From Flavobacterium sp. J49 (GTDB lineage Bacteria; Bacteroidota; Bacteroidia; Flavobacteriales; Flavobacteriaceae): a DNA stretch of 64,000 nt. This document shows, one piece after another, positions 1-8,219 of this stretch (positions are counted from its first letter, which is position 1; every line of letters begins with the position of its first letter). The notes beneath the pieces were generated by a model. It saw only the letters and a program-made list of their open reading frames with translations. It was not told where the DNA came from and did not search any database. The translations under genes were made by a program, and so were the position numbers. The stretch spans positions 523,592 through 587,591 of the forward strand of contig NZ_JAAQQU010000105.1 in the NCBI RefSeq assembly GCF_011742145.1. The letters are read 5' to 3'.

Positions 1-410
1 GGTATCGTAGGCAAATGCGGAACTATTGCTTCCAAACCTTCCACTGCCGAAGCGACTGAAATTGGCGGCGTGATAATACCATCGGCTAACAAAGTCGTTG
101 CGCCGAGTATGGTTGGAATCACCAACTTTCCTTTACCGAATCTTTTCACCAAAGCATAAAGCGAAAAAACCCCGCCTTCCCCGTGATTATCTGCGGAAAG
201 TGTGAGCAAAACATATTTGAAAGTCGTTTGAAAGGTCAATGTCCAAAACACGCAGGAGATTCCGCCATAAACCAACATTTCGGTAATTTCTCGACTGCCA
301 ATAATGGCTTTCATCACATAAAGCGGGCTCGTTCCGATGTCGCCATAAATGATCCCGAGGGCAACTAACAATGAGGCTGCTGTTATTTTTTGTTTTACAG
401 TTGTATTCAT
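1..410 (-). CDS. kup: Kup-family potassium uptake permease (N-terminal part, cut by window edge)
   Basis: The 136 visible codons are the N-terminal part of a KUP/HAK/KT K+:H+ symporter of the inner membrane; the family is usually about 620-650 residues with some 12 helices, so most of the gene lies beyond the left edge. The ATG is read from 410. Family blocks seen are GIIYGDIGTSPLYV (residues 19-32), DNHGEGGVFSLYAL (74-87) and ADGIITPPISVASA (109-122). These are diagnostic of Kup. The gene lies just downstream, on the same strand, of a KdpDE-like regulatory pair, which fits a potassium-homeostasis locus. No frame break is visible in the part present. Confidence 0.93.
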   Translation of the reverse strand, partial: MNTTVKQKITAASLLVALGIIYGDIGTSPLYVMKAIIGSREITEMLVYGGISCVFWTLTFQTTFKYVLLTLSADNHGEGGVFSLYALVKRFGKGKLVIPTILGATTLLADGIITPPISVASAVEGLEAIVPHLPTI

Positions 411-510
411 TTTAGGATGTATTTTTAGTTAAATTTTGGCATGTGAAGGTCTATGCGAAGACCAATAGCGGTTTTCACAAAATGTGTTTAAGCTGATTTT
501 GTTGAATTAT

Positions 511-1197
511 TTAGCCGGAATTAAAACGATAACCCACGCCGGATTCGGTGATGATGAATTTCGGGCGATTGGCATCTTCTTCTATCTTTTTGCGAAGTTG
601 TGCTACGAAAACACGCAAATACTGTGTTTGATCGGCGTAGCTTTGGCCCCAAATTTCTTTTAAGATGTATTGGTGCGTCAACACGCGGCCATCATTTTTG
701 ATTAATAAAGTTAATAAGTTGTATTCTGTTGCGGTGAGTTTGATGATTTCATCATTGGCTTTGACTGTTCGCGAAGTAAAATCGACCGAACAATTTCCGA
801 AGGTAACCGTTAATTCATTGTTTACCGTAGCTTTATTACGCAAAGCGGTTCTGATTCGGGCTAATAATTCTTGGGTGCGAAAGGGTTTGGTCAGATAATC
901 ATTGGCACCACTGTCTAAGGCTTTTACAATTTCTTCTTCGGTACTTTTGACTGATAAAATAATAATCGGGTTTTGGTACCATTCACGCAGTTTTGTCAGA
1001 ATCACTTGTCCGTCTTCATCGGGTAAACCCAAATCCAATAAAATTAAATCGGGTTGGTGACTCGCCGACATCGTAATACCTTCCTTTCCGTTCACAGCAA
1101 AAAGCACTTTATAATCATTGGCTTCCAATGAAATCTCGAGCAGCTTTCTGATTTGCGCTTCGTCATCTATGACCAATATGGAAAATCCGTTATTCAT
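511..1197 (-). CDS. kdpE: KdpE-like OmpR-family response regulator
   Basis: 228 residues. An N-terminal receiver domain (about 1-115) has the acidic pair D11-D12, phospho-acceptor D55 in LILLDLGLPD and conserved K104 in TKPF. A C-terminal OmpR/PhoB winged-helix DNA-binding domain (about 130-228) ends with the usual VRGVGYRF-like stretch, here ESGVGYRF. Its start overlaps the end of the upstream sensor kinase by 8 bp, so the two are translationally coupled. In this family the regulator drives K+-dependent transcription; the neighbouring kup gene makes it a plausible target. KdpE is assigned from the KdpD-like partner; a generic OmpR-type regulator is the alternative. Confidence 0.85.
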   Translation of the reverse strand: MNNGFSILVIDDEAQIRKLLEISLEANDYKVLFAVNGKEGITMSASHQPDLILLDLGLPDEDGQVILTKLREWYQNPIIILSVKSTEEEIVKALDSGANDYLTKPFRTQELLARIRTALRNKATVNNELTVTFGNCSVDFTSRTVKANDEIIKLTATEYNLLTLLIKNDGRVLTHQYILKEIWGQSYADQTQYLRVFVAQLRKKIEEDANRPKFIITESGVGYRFNSG

Positions 1198-2299
1198 TGC
1201 CTAAAGAATTTATAGGTAAACAATCTACCGCAAAAGTTAATTCGAAAACCGCACCGCCATCTTCGGCATTGTGCAAAGTGATGGTTCCGTTTTGGGCTTC
1301 AACAAAACCTTTTACAATTGAAAGACCAAGACCTGTTCCTCCGGTTTTTGACTCTTTAAATCGGTAGAATTTATCAAAAGCTTTGTCTATTTCTGCAGGC
1401 GGAAAGCCATATCCGTCATCGGAAATGGTAATAACACATTTTTTGATTAAATCGATATGCGTGTCATAATCAGCATCGACTTCATATTTGGCACTGATAT
1501 TAATGTTGACACCTTTTGGGGTATGTTGGGCACAATTGTAAACCAAATTATAAATGATCTGTTCCATCAAACCATAATCGAGTTTGAAAAGCGGCAAGTT
1601 ATCATCGATAGTGTAAGTGATTTTATGGTCTTTGGTTTCTTCTTTTAAGCGGTCGCAAACATTGTAAATGATTTCCTTGACATCGCACCAATCCAATTTA
1701 GGGTGAATATAACCCGATTCCAAACGAGACATATTGAGGAGATTTTCAACTTGATAATTCAATTTCATCGACGCTTTTTCGATTTCGTTGTGGAGTTTTT
1801 GTTGGGTTTCTTCGGAAAGGTTAACGTTCTTTTGTTGCAAAGTATCTATCGAGCCTAAAATCGCAGCAATCGGAGTTCGCAATTCATGCGAAAGTGAATC
1901 CAATAAAGTATTGTAAAGCTTAAGCGTACTGGCTCGGGTTTGTTTGACTTGAATGGCACGTTGCATTCGGCGGAAATTGTTGGTCAATACGGCATTGATT
2001 AAGGCAATGATGAAATACATTACCAATAGTAAAATATCTTCGGCACTGTCGATATGCAAAGTAAAATAAGGCTTGATGAACATAAAATTCAAAGCCAAAG
2101 CACTCAAGACTGCGCCTAAAAGAACCGGTTTGATTTCGAGGAAAATAGCCAATAGTGAAACTACTACTAAAAGAAGGTAACCAACTATTTTATAATCGAT
2201 TACATCTCTAACAATCAAGCACGAAAAAGAAACCGCAGCCACCGACAAGAAACTAATAAGGTATTGATTCTTAGCACTCTTTAAGGTTAACTTGTCCAT
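1190..2299 (-). CDS. Short KdpD-like sensor histidine kinase (DUF4118, no N-terminal KdpD domain)
   Basis: 369 residues. Residues about 12-106 form the four-helix membrane block of KdpD (DUF4118 type, with NFMFIKPYFTLHI). Then come HisKA with H138 in LSHELRTPIAAILGS, an N box around NLVYNCAQHTP, and G boxes SDDGYGFP and GTGLGLSIVKGF of the HATPase. Full-length KdpD is about 900 residues, with an ATP-binding and USP-like N-terminal half; that half is absent here, so the protein begins almost directly with its membrane segments. It probably senses K+ limitation or turgor and phosphorylates the overlapping KdpE-like regulator. A TAACTTTG box (2316-2323, minus) sits just upstream of the ATG. Confidence 0.85.
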   Translation of the reverse strand: MDKLTLKSAKNQYLISFLSVAAVSFSCLIVRDVIDYKIVGYLLLVVVSLLAIFLEIKPVLLGAVLSALALNFMFIKPYFTLHIDSAEDILLLVMYFIIALINAVLTNNFRRMQRAIQVKQTRASTLKLYNTLLDSLSHELRTPIAAILGSIDTLQQKNVNLSEETQQKLHNEIEKASMKLNYQVENLLNMSRLESGYIHPKLDWCDVKEIIYNVCDRLKEETKDHKITYTIDDNLPLFKLDYGLMEQIIYNLVYNCAQHTPKGVNINISAKYEVDADYDTHIDLIKKCVITISDDGYGFPPAEIDKAFDKFYRFKESKTGGTGLGLSIVKGFVEAQNGTITLHNAEDGGAVFELTFAVDCLPINSLGNE

Positions 2300-2315
2300 G
2301 GTTATTAATTTTTGA

Positions 2316-2323
2316 CAAAGTTA
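2316..2323 (-). promoter_or_regulatory. Candidate -7 box for the KdpD-like/KdpE operon
   Basis: Read on the minus strand this is TAACTTTG, a full match to the Bacteroidota TAnnTTTG -7 element, 17 bp before the kinase ATG. No good TTG -33 element stands at the usual 17-23 bp distance, so support rests on the -7 box only. A palindromic ACTTATAAGT lies about 10 bp further upstream and could be an operator. Confidence 0.4.
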
Positions 2324-2384
2324 CGGCAATACTTATAAGTAGGATATAAAGTAAACTCTTGAAAGTATAAAGATTTTATAAAGA

Positions 2385-2816
2385 TTACTTTCGGCGGGTA
2401 TCAATGAGGTGAACAATTTTCCAGCCTGAAACCTCTTTAAATAACGTAAACGCATTCACCCCTTTGTGGCTAAATTGGCCGTTGATGTAGAATTCATAAG
2501 GTGTCCAAACATGTGCCATGGTACCGTCGACTTGAATATTGTAGCTTAGAATTCTCTCTTCAAACTTTACATCAGCCGGAATAGTTGCCATGGAAAGATA
2601 AAACGCTTTGGGCGATTCTTCGGAAAACTTATTGCCTTTAGCACTTTCAGAAATGGATTGCAATACTAATTTCTCACTGCAAGTTGATTTAATTTTCAGG
2701 GTATCTTTGGCATGAAAACCTTCGAAGAATGTTTCAATGGTTTTTTGCACGTCATCCTTTTGGGCTTGAACCGAAAAGCTGAAAAGCATTAGCAATAATA
2801 AAAATGTATTTTTCAT
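2385..2816 (-). CDS. Secreted NTF2-like (SnoaL/DUF4440-type) protein
   Basis: 143 residues from the chosen ATG at 2816, which gives a clean signal peptide (MKNTFLLLLMLFSFSVQAQ). An in-frame ATG 18 bp upstream (2834) would add MVKILK and overlap the permease gene. The mature part, about 125 residues, reads as an NTF2-like cone fold: a helical start (VQKTIETFFEGFHAKDTLKI) and a C-terminal sheet ending in GWKIVHLIDTRRK. Family members are periplasmic or exported; no enzymatic activity can be assigned. It follows the ABC permease with almost no gap and so may be the last gene of that operon. Confidence 0.75.
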   Translation of the reverse strand: MKNTFLLLLMLFSFSVQAQKDDVQKTIETFFEGFHAKDTLKIKSTCSEKLVLQSISESAKGNKFSEESPKAFYLSMATIPADVKFEERILSYNIQVDGTMAHVWTPYEFYINGQFSHKGVNAFTLFKEVSGWKIVHLIDTRRK

Positions 2817-2818
2817 CT

Positions 2819-4123
2819 TTAGTATTTTGACCATTTATAAAGTTCCTTCCAGGTTGGTTTTTTACCGTACATTAAAATTCCCACGCGATAAATTTTAGCG
2901 GCGAACCAAACTACCAATAAGAATGTAGCAAACAATAGTGCCAATGACACTGCAATTTGCCAAAGCGGTACGCCAAACGGAATACGCATCATCATTACGA
3001 TTGGCGAAGTCAATGGTATCATCGAAAAAACAGTGGCCACTGTTCCGTGCGGATCATTGATTACCGTAAAAAATCCGATATAAACACCCAGAATCAAAGG
3101 CATAATAATCGGCAATAAAAACTGTTGGGAATCGGTTTCATTATCGACTGCTGCACCGATAGAAGCATAGAATGAACTGTACAAGAAATATCCGCCAATG
3201 AAATAAAACACAAATGAAATTAGCAATGTTGCGATAGGTAAATTCCAAAGTTCTTTCATATACATAGCCATAGAACCTCCCATTTCTTGTTGCGCATTTT
3301 GTAAAGTTTGCGCATCTACTCCGGAAGTGGAGCCCATTTGAACCCCAAAAACAGAGGAAAGTACAAACATTGCTGTTAATCCGAGTATGGCCCAAATCAT
3401 AAACTGTAAAATTCCTGCGAGTGAAGTTCCGATAATCTTACCCATCATCAGCTGGAATGGTTTTACCGAAGAAATAATCACTTCAATAATACGCGATACT
3501 TTCTCCTCGATAACGCTTCGCATGACCATATTACCATAGATAACAATAAACATCATAATCAAATAGCCGAAAGCGCCACCGATTACAATCTTGATTTCGT
3601 TCAACCCTTTTAAAGCCGTTTCACCGGAAGCTTTTGACAATCCAATTGAAACATTGGCTTCCGATTTTTTGATGGCCAAAGTGTCTAAACCCGACTTGAT
3701 GAAATTGTCTTGGGTTAGTTTTTGGTTGATGATTTCTTCCATATCTTCAATAAAGGAAACACTTGGACTATCATTTGAAATATATTGAATCCCTTTTTCG
3801 AGTGATTTGTTGTCGGCGGTTTTCGGAATGATTAATAAACCTTCATAGCTCTCGCTGACGATACTGTCTTTTAGCATTTTAGTATCTACCTGAGACAAGT
3901 CTACATATTGGTACTCGTCATCACTTTTGAATTCTTTTACAAAAAAACCGCTCTCGTCATGTATAGCGATGGTTTTCTTGTCGGCCTTCATCGTACTTAA
4001 ATACCCGACAAAACCGGCTATTCCCACAAACAATAACGGACTTAAAAAAGTCATGACAATGAATGATTTGTTGCGCACTTTGGCGACAAATTCTCTTTTG
4101 ATGATTAGACTTAGTTTGCTCAT
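2819..4123 (-). CDS. ABC-2 type exporter permease (NatB-like)
   Basis: 434 residues. One N-terminal membrane helix (about 20-42) is followed by a large extracytoplasmic domain (about 45-170). A cluster of helices from about 178 to the end includes the ABC-2 signature region VIEEKVSRIIEVIISSVKPF at about 206-225. This is the NatB/YhaP architecture. The ATG overlaps the stop codon of the upstream ATPase gene (TAATG), so the two subunits are made together. The substrate cannot be read from sequence; relatives export Na+, antibiotics or unknown small molecules. A generic drug or ion exporter is the safest description. Confidence 0.85.
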   Translation of the reverse strand: MSKLSLIIKREFVAKVRNKSFIVMTFLSPLLFVGIAGFVGYLSTMKADKKTIAIHDESGFFVKEFKSDDEYQYVDLSQVDTKMLKDSIVSESYEGLLIIPKTADNKSLEKGIQYISNDSPSVSFIEDMEEIINQKLTQDNFIKSGLDTLAIKKSEANVSIGLSKASGETALKGLNEIKIVIGGAFGYLIMMFIVIYGNMVMRSVIEEKVSRIIEVIISSVKPFQLMMGKIIGTSLAGILQFMIWAILGLTAMFVLSSVFGVQMGSTSGVDAQTLQNAQQEMGGSMAMYMKELWNLPIATLLISFVFYFIGGYFLYSSFYASIGAAVDNETDSQQFLLPIIMPLILGVYIGFFTVINDPHGTVATVFSMIPLTSPIVMMMRIPFGVPLWQIAVSLALLFATFLLVVWFAAKIYRVGILMYGKKPTWKELYKWSKY

Positions 4124-5046
4124 TATTTATCGCTTACAGTTTGTATAAAAATATCATTCACACTCGGGATTTTTTCCACAAAATGGGTTACTTGTCCGCG
4201 TTGGACTAAAGTATGCAACAGCTCATTTGGCGTAGCGTTCCCCAAATTAATCTCTAATTTCAGTTCGTCATTCAATGATTTGAAATCGGTTTGCGCCAAA
4301 GTAAATTTTTGCGACAAGTCATACATCAAACCTTCAATATTATCAGACAGAATTCCTACTTCATAATTGTTGGTTCTGTATTGTTTTTTTACCTCCGACA
4401 ATTTGCCTTCAATGAGTTTATTTGATTTGTGAATTAAAGCAATATAATCACACATTTCTTCTACACTTTCCATACGGTGTGTTGAAAAAATAATGGAAGT
4501 TCCTTGTTTGTTGAGTTCGATGATTTCATCCTTAATCAAATTGGCATTGACCGGATCAAAGCCAGAGAAAGGTTCGTCCAAAATAAGTAACTTCGGTTTG
4601 TGCAAAACCGTTACTACAAATTGCACTTTTTGAGCCATTCCTTTGGACAATTCCTGGACTTTCTTGTTCCACCAACCTTGAATTTCGAGACGGTCAAACC
4701 AATAGTCTAATTCTCTTTTGGCTTCGGTTTTGGACAATCCTTTTAATTGGGCCAAATACAAACACTGCTCGCCTACTCTCATCGTTTTATACAAGCCTCG
4801 TTCTTCTGGCATGTAGCCAATGGAATGCACGTGAGCCGGGTTAAGTTTTTCACCATCGAGGATGATTTCACCGCTATCGGGCATGGTGATTTGGTTAATG
4901 ATGCGAATTAGGGAAGTTTTTCCGGCGCCATTTGGACCTAAGAGTCCGTAAATGCTGCCTTTGGGTACGGTTAAAGAAACTTCGTTGAGCGCGGTGTAAT
5001 CACCATATTGCTTTACGACTTTGTTTACTTCAAGTATATTGCTCAT
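4123..5046 (-). CDS. ABC transporter ATP-binding protein (NatA-like)
   Basis: 307 residues. Walker A GPNGAGKT is at 37-44, the ABC signature LSKGM at 133-137, Walker B LLILDEP at 153-159, and the H-loop STHR lies near 190. The region after about 225 is the accessory C-terminal domain (DUF4162 type) common in NatA-like exporters. The protein would energise the permease encoded immediately downstream, with which it shares a TAATG junction. The intergenic stretch before its ATG has a TTACTTTTACC run that could be a variant -7 box. Confidence 0.9.
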   Translation of the reverse strand: MSNILEVNKVVKQYGDYTALNEVSLTVPKGSIYGLLGPNGAGKTSLIRIINQITMPDSGEIILDGEKLNPAHVHSIGYMPEERGLYKTMRVGEQCLYLAQLKGLSKTEAKRELDYWFDRLEIQGWWNKKVQELSKGMAQKVQFVVTVLHKPKLLILDEPFSGFDPVNANLIKDEIIELNKQGTSIIFSTHRMESVEEMCDYIALIHKSNKLIEGKLSEVKKQYRTNNYEVGILSDNIEGLMYDLSQKFTLAQTDFKSLNDELKLEINLGNATPNELLHTLVQRGQVTHFVEKIPSVNDIFIQTVSDK

Positions 5047-5104
5047 ACTTCTATTTTATTTTGGTAAAAGTAACCAATAAGTAGCACTTCTCGCTTTTTG
5101 TTAC

Positions 5105-5140
5105 AAAAAAAACCCACCCTAATTTTGACAAAAGGATGGG
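5105..5140 (-). terminator. Intrinsic terminator of the grpE-dnaJ operon
   Basis: On the minus strand an 8-bp stem (CCCATCCT with AGGGTGGG, one G-U pair) closes a 12-base loop and runs straight into eight T residues. It lies about 70 bp beyond the dnaJ stop codon. A second small hairpin with 7-bp arms (ATTACTT/AAGTAAT, 5162-5181) lies between it and dnaJ. Confidence 0.7.
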
Positions 5141-5207
5141 AAAAATTGCTATGAAAAAGAAATTACTTGTTTCCAAGTAATAACCAAATGTAAAACTATT
5201 TTTTTAA

Positions 5208-6332
5208 TTATGAAAACATATCTTTTACTTTTTCAAAAAAAGATTTATCGCTCTTTTCAGGTTTTGGAATAAAGTTGTCATCAGTTAATGATTTTTCAAA
5301 AAACTGACGTTGTTCTTTAGACAAACTCTTTGGTGTCCAAACGTTTACATGCACAAGCAAATCGCCATTCCCATAACTATTTAAACTCGGGATACCTTTA
5401 CCTTTCAGGCGCAAAATTTTACCTGACTGAATGCCTTCTTCGAGCTTAATTCTTACCTTACCATTGACTGCTTCAATCTCTTTGGAAACACCCAAAGCCG
5501 CTTCGGCAAAACTGATATACAAATCATAATGTAAATTTTCACCTTCGCGTTTTAAGAAGTCGTGCTCTAATTCTTCGATTGCCACAATTAAATCACCCGG
5601 AATTCCATTCCCGGGAGCATCATTTCCTTTGCCGGAAACTTTGAGTTGCATACCGTCAACCACACCGGCTGGAATTTTGATGGATACCGTTTCATCTTCT
5701 AATATCATTCCATGGGCATCGGCATTGTTGGGTTTGCTATCAATCGTTTGTCCCACACCGCCACAAACATGACAAGTTGTAGCCGACTGCATTCTGCCCA
5801 AAATAGTATTGGTCACACGCAACACTTGCCCTTGACCATTACAAGTAGAACACGTTTTATATTTTACGCCGGGCGCTTGTACCTTGCGCTTTACTTTTAC
5901 TTTTTTCTCTACACCATTGGCAATTTCTTCCAAGGTCATTTTTACTTTGATACGAAGATTGCTTCCTTTAGCACGGCGTTGACCGCCTCCATTGCCACCG
6001 AAACCGCCAAAACCGCCACCGCCAAAAGCTCCGCCGAAAATGTCTCCAAACTGGCTGAAGATATCATCCATGTTCATATGATGACCGCCACCAAAACCTC
6101 CGGCGCCGTCAAAGGCTGCGTGACCATATTGGTCATATTTGGCTTTCTTATCCGGATCGCTCAGAACTTCATAAGCTTCGGCTGCTGTCTTAAAGTTTTC
6201 TTCCGCTTCTTTATTCCCCGGATTTTTATCAGGGTGAAACTCTATGGCTTTTTTACGGTAAGCTTTTTTTATTTCTTCTGCGGATGCGTTTTTGGAAACG
6301 CCCAATATCTCGTAAAAATCTTTTTTGCTCAT
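5208..6332 (-). CDS. dnaJ: Chaperone DnaJ (zinc centre I missing)
   Basis: 374 residues, Hsp40 co-chaperone that stimulates DnaK. The J domain (1-70) carries HPD at 33-35. A Gly/Phe-rich linker covers about 75-118, followed by the substrate-binding beta domains. Only two CxxCxGxG motifs are present (161-168 and 187-194). Canonical DnaJ has four, and the missing ones are the first and fourth, which together form zinc centre I. Centre II, needed for DnaK-dependent substrate locking in E. coli DnaJ, is intact. Other Flavobacteriaceae DnaJ proteins appear, from memory, to share this form. It follows grpE after a 61-bp gap in one operon. Confidence 0.95.
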   Translation of the reverse strand: MSKKDFYEILGVSKNASAEEIKKAYRKKAIEFHPDKNPGNKEAEENFKTAAEAYEVLSDPDKKAKYDQYGHAAFDGAGGFGGGHHMNMDDIFSQFGDIFGGAFGGGGFGGFGGNGGGQRRAKGSNLRIKVKMTLEEIANGVEKKVKVKRKVQAPGVKYKTCSTCNGQGQVLRVTNTILGRMQSATTCHVCGGVGQTIDSKPNNADAHGMILEDETVSIKIPAGVVDGMQLKVSGKGNDAPGNGIPGDLIVAIEELEHDFLKREGENLHYDLYISFAEAALGVSKEIEAVNGKVRIKLEEGIQSGKILRLKGKGIPSLNSYGNGDLLVHVNVWTPKSLSKEQRQFFEKSLTDDNFIPKPEKSDKSFFEKVKDMFS

Positions 6333-6393
6333 AATTTTATATCAAAATTTATTTGGACCGAAATAAAATTCGGCACTCTGTAATTATTGGGAA

Positions 6394-6963
6394 TTAATTT
6401 CCAATAACCACTTTTGGAAAACGAATAATTTTGTCGCCCAATTTATATCCTTTTTCAACAACATCTACAATTTTGCCTTTCAAGTCATCACTTGGAGCCG
6501 GGATTTGGGTAATCGCCTCGGCAAAATCGGCATTGAAACTGTCGCCTGCATTAATCTCAACTTGTTCTAAACCTTTTGAAACCAAAGTGCTTTTTAACTT
6601 TTCATGAATTAATTCCACACCCTTTAACAATAATTCGTCTTCGCTTTTGGCAATTTGTACCATCGCTCTGTCAAAATCGTCTAAAACCGGCAGCATGGCT
6701 TGCAACACTTCCTGATTGGCAGTTTTGAATAAATCTATGCGCTCTTTGGCGGTTCTTTTTTTGAAATTTTCAAACTCGGCAAAAAGACGCAAAAATTTGT
6801 CTTTTTCTTTGGCTAATTCTTCCTGCAATTGTGCTTCAACACTCAGTTCTTCTGCGGTTTCAATTTCATTGGCTATATTTTCAGCTGCATTTTCAATAGG
6901 CTCTTTGTCCGTGTTATCCGTATTCATTTGTGGTTTATTTTTAAAAATATTCTTGATTTTCAT
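6394..6963 (-). CDS. grpE: Nucleotide exchange factor GrpE
   Basis: 189 residues from the ATG at 6963 (MKIKNIFKN...). The frame stays open upstream to 7008, but that extension would start ahead of the promoter described at 6994-7026. Residues about 45-115 form the long coiled-coil helix (LAKEKDKFLRLFAEFENFKK and onward), and the C-terminal beta wing ends GDKIIRFPKVVIGN, the usual GrpE ending. GrpE releases ADP from DnaK. It is the first gene of grpE-dnaJ. A perfect 6-bp inverted repeat sits at the predicted transcription start. Confidence 0.95.
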   Translation of the reverse strand: MKIKNIFKNKPQMNTDNTDKEPIENAAENIANEIETAEELSVEAQLQEELAKEKDKFLRLFAEFENFKKRTAKERIDLFKTANQEVLQAMLPVLDDFDRAMVQIAKSEDELLLKGVELIHEKLKSTLVSKGLEQVEINAGDSFNADFAEAITQIPAPSDDLKGKIVDVVEKGYKLGDKIIRFPKVVIGN

Positions 6964-6975
6964 TTTTGGAATTTG

Positions 6976-6991
6976 TTCCGAACACTCGGAA
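6976..6991 (-). promoter_or_regulatory. Perfect palindrome at the grpE-dnaJ transcription start
   Basis: TTCCGA-N4-TCGGAA, 6-bp arms with no mismatch, lies 3-18 bp downstream of the -7 box and 13 bp before the ATG at 6963. Its position over the predicted start site suggests a repressor operator or a 5' leader hairpin. It does not match the CIRCE element (TTAGCACTC-N9-GAGTGCTAA). Confidence 0.4.
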
Positions 6992-6993
6992 TG

Positions 6994-7026
6994 CAAAAGT
7001 ACTGCCAATTCTTTTAAAATGTCAAA
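6994..7026 (-). promoter_or_regulatory. Promoter of grpE-dnaJ
   Basis: On the minus strand TTTG (7023-7026), 21 bp spacing, then TACTTTTG (6994-7001). Both elements match the Bacteroidota housekeeping consensus TTTG-N17-23-TAnnTTTG. The predicted start near 6988 gives a leader of about 25 bases and decides the GrpE start codon at 6963. Confidence 0.6.
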
Positions 7027-7205
7027 TTGTCATTATTTTTTATTGGTTTAAAACCCAACTGAAGGAAATAAATTAACCAAATTTTAATATAATTTTAAGA
7101 CTATTACGTTTTCGTTTAGCTAAATTTGTTTCATAACAATGAATAACAATCCATTTTAGGTTAGCTTAAAGCTGTAATAATTATTAATTCGACAATCTTT
7201 ATAGT

Positions 7206-7239
7206 AAAAAAAGTGCTGTTTATCAACAGCACTTTTTTT
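7206..7239 (-). terminator. Bidirectional-looking terminator after the TIGR01777 gene
   Basis: A 15-bp perfect stem (AAAAAAAGTGCTGTT / AACAGCACTTTTTTT) has a 4-base loop. It overlaps the last bases of the minus-strand epimerase gene and has a T run on both strands. It could also end a short plus-strand transcript starting from the TAAATTTG box at 7121. Confidence 0.75.
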
Positions 7240-8143
7240 ATGGATATAAATGGTGAATGGCCTGCTTAATCTCCGGGAACTGAAACTGAAAACCCAAGTC
7301 TAAAACTTTTTGAGCACTGAGATGCTTGCTTGAAAATAAGAGATAAGCCATTTCGCCTAAAATAAGTTTCATCATAAATTCGGGGGTATTGGGTAGCCAA
7401 AGTGTCTTATTCAAACTTTTCGCAATCGTTTTGGTCAACGTTTCATTGCTAATCGGATTGGGCGTAACGGCATTGTAAATGCCTTCTAATTGTTTTTCTA
7501 TGGCAAAATGATAAAGTGCTACCAAATCATTGATATGAATCCAAGATTGAATCTGCTTACCCGAACCCATAACCGAACCAAATCCTAACTTAATAGGTTT
7601 TGTCATTTCAGGTAAAGCACCACCATGATTGGCTAAGACAATTCCGGTTCTGAGTTTGCAGACTTTGATTCCGAGTACTTGAAAAACATTGACACTTGCC
7701 TCCCATTTTTTAACCACATTGGAAAGAAAACTGTCTTCGGATTCCTTTGTAGCTTCATTATATACTAGGTCAATACTGTCAGGATAAATGGCTGTTCCGG
7801 AAGCTGAAATGATTTGCTTGACTTGATTAGGTGTTTTTTTTACCAAATTAAAAAGCAATTCGGCTGATAGTGTTCGGCTTTCGATGATTTCTTGTTTGTA
7901 AGCATTGGTCCAACGTTTGGCTATATTGGCTCCGGCCAAATGAATAATAACATCCACACCATAAATACAGCTTTCATCGATTTTGCCTTGTTGCGGATTC
8001 CAATAGAAACCCGTACAATTAGGTTTGTCTTCAATTTTTGCTTTCGAAGTGGTTAAATAATGAACGGTGTGATTTTTAGCTAATAATAATGTTACCAATT
8101 CCTTGCCAATTAAACCCGTTGCACCTGTAATCAGTATTTTCAT
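7238..8143 (-). CDS. TIGR01777-family NAD(P)-dependent epimerase/SDR protein
   Basis: 301 residues from the ATG at 8143; a longer frame to 8173 only adds a short leader before the dinucleotide-binding motif. The Rossmann start is MKILITGATGLIGKELV, with GATGLIG at residues 7-13. Further family marks are VIIHLAGANIAKRWT and the C-terminal DUF1731-like stretch with LLFSSKHLSAQKVLDLGF. The family (E. coli YfcH, plant SulA homologues) is related to extended SDR epimerases; its substrate is unknown. It stands alone on the minus strand. Confidence 0.85.
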   Translation of the reverse strand: MKILITGATGLIGKELVTLLLAKNHTVHYLTTSKAKIEDKPNCTGFYWNPQQGKIDESCIYGVDVIIHLAGANIAKRWTNAYKQEIIESRTLSAELLFNLVKKTPNQVKQIISASGTAIYPDSIDLVYNEATKESEDSFLSNVVKKWEASVNVFQVLGIKVCKLRTGIVLANHGGALPEMTKPIKLGFGSVMGSGKQIQSWIHINDLVALYHFAIEKQLEGIYNAVTPNPISNETLTKTIAKSLNKTLWLPNTPEFMMKLILGEMAYLLFSSKHLSAQKVLDLGFQFQFPEIKQAIHHLYP

Positions 8144-8182
8144 CTTAGTAATTTTTATCAAAGTTACAATCAAACAATCATA

Positions 8183-8207
8183 AAAAAACCCTAATTATAA
8201 AGGGTTT
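8183..8207 (-). terminator. Short intrinsic terminator after the DUF4442 gene
   Basis: On the minus strand AAACCC-N10-GGGTTT forms a 6-bp stem followed by TTTT in the loop of an AT-rich stretch, 12 bp beyond the stop codon of the gene at 8220-8672. Confidence 0.5.
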
Positions 8208-8219
8208 AACGTTTGTTGA

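Noticed and set aside
183..368. Short plus-strand frame at the left end
   Set aside because: Lies on the opposite strand of the Kup coding sequence, which is clearly the real gene.
5712..6383. Long open frame on the plus strand (about 223 codons)
   Set aside because: It is the complement of dnaJ, with no promoter or recognisable motif; composition reflects the Gly-rich linker.
6964..7008. Longer GrpE start at 7008
   Set aside because: It would begin upstream of a full consensus promoter and the predicted +1; the shorter start at 6963 gives the usual N-terminus.
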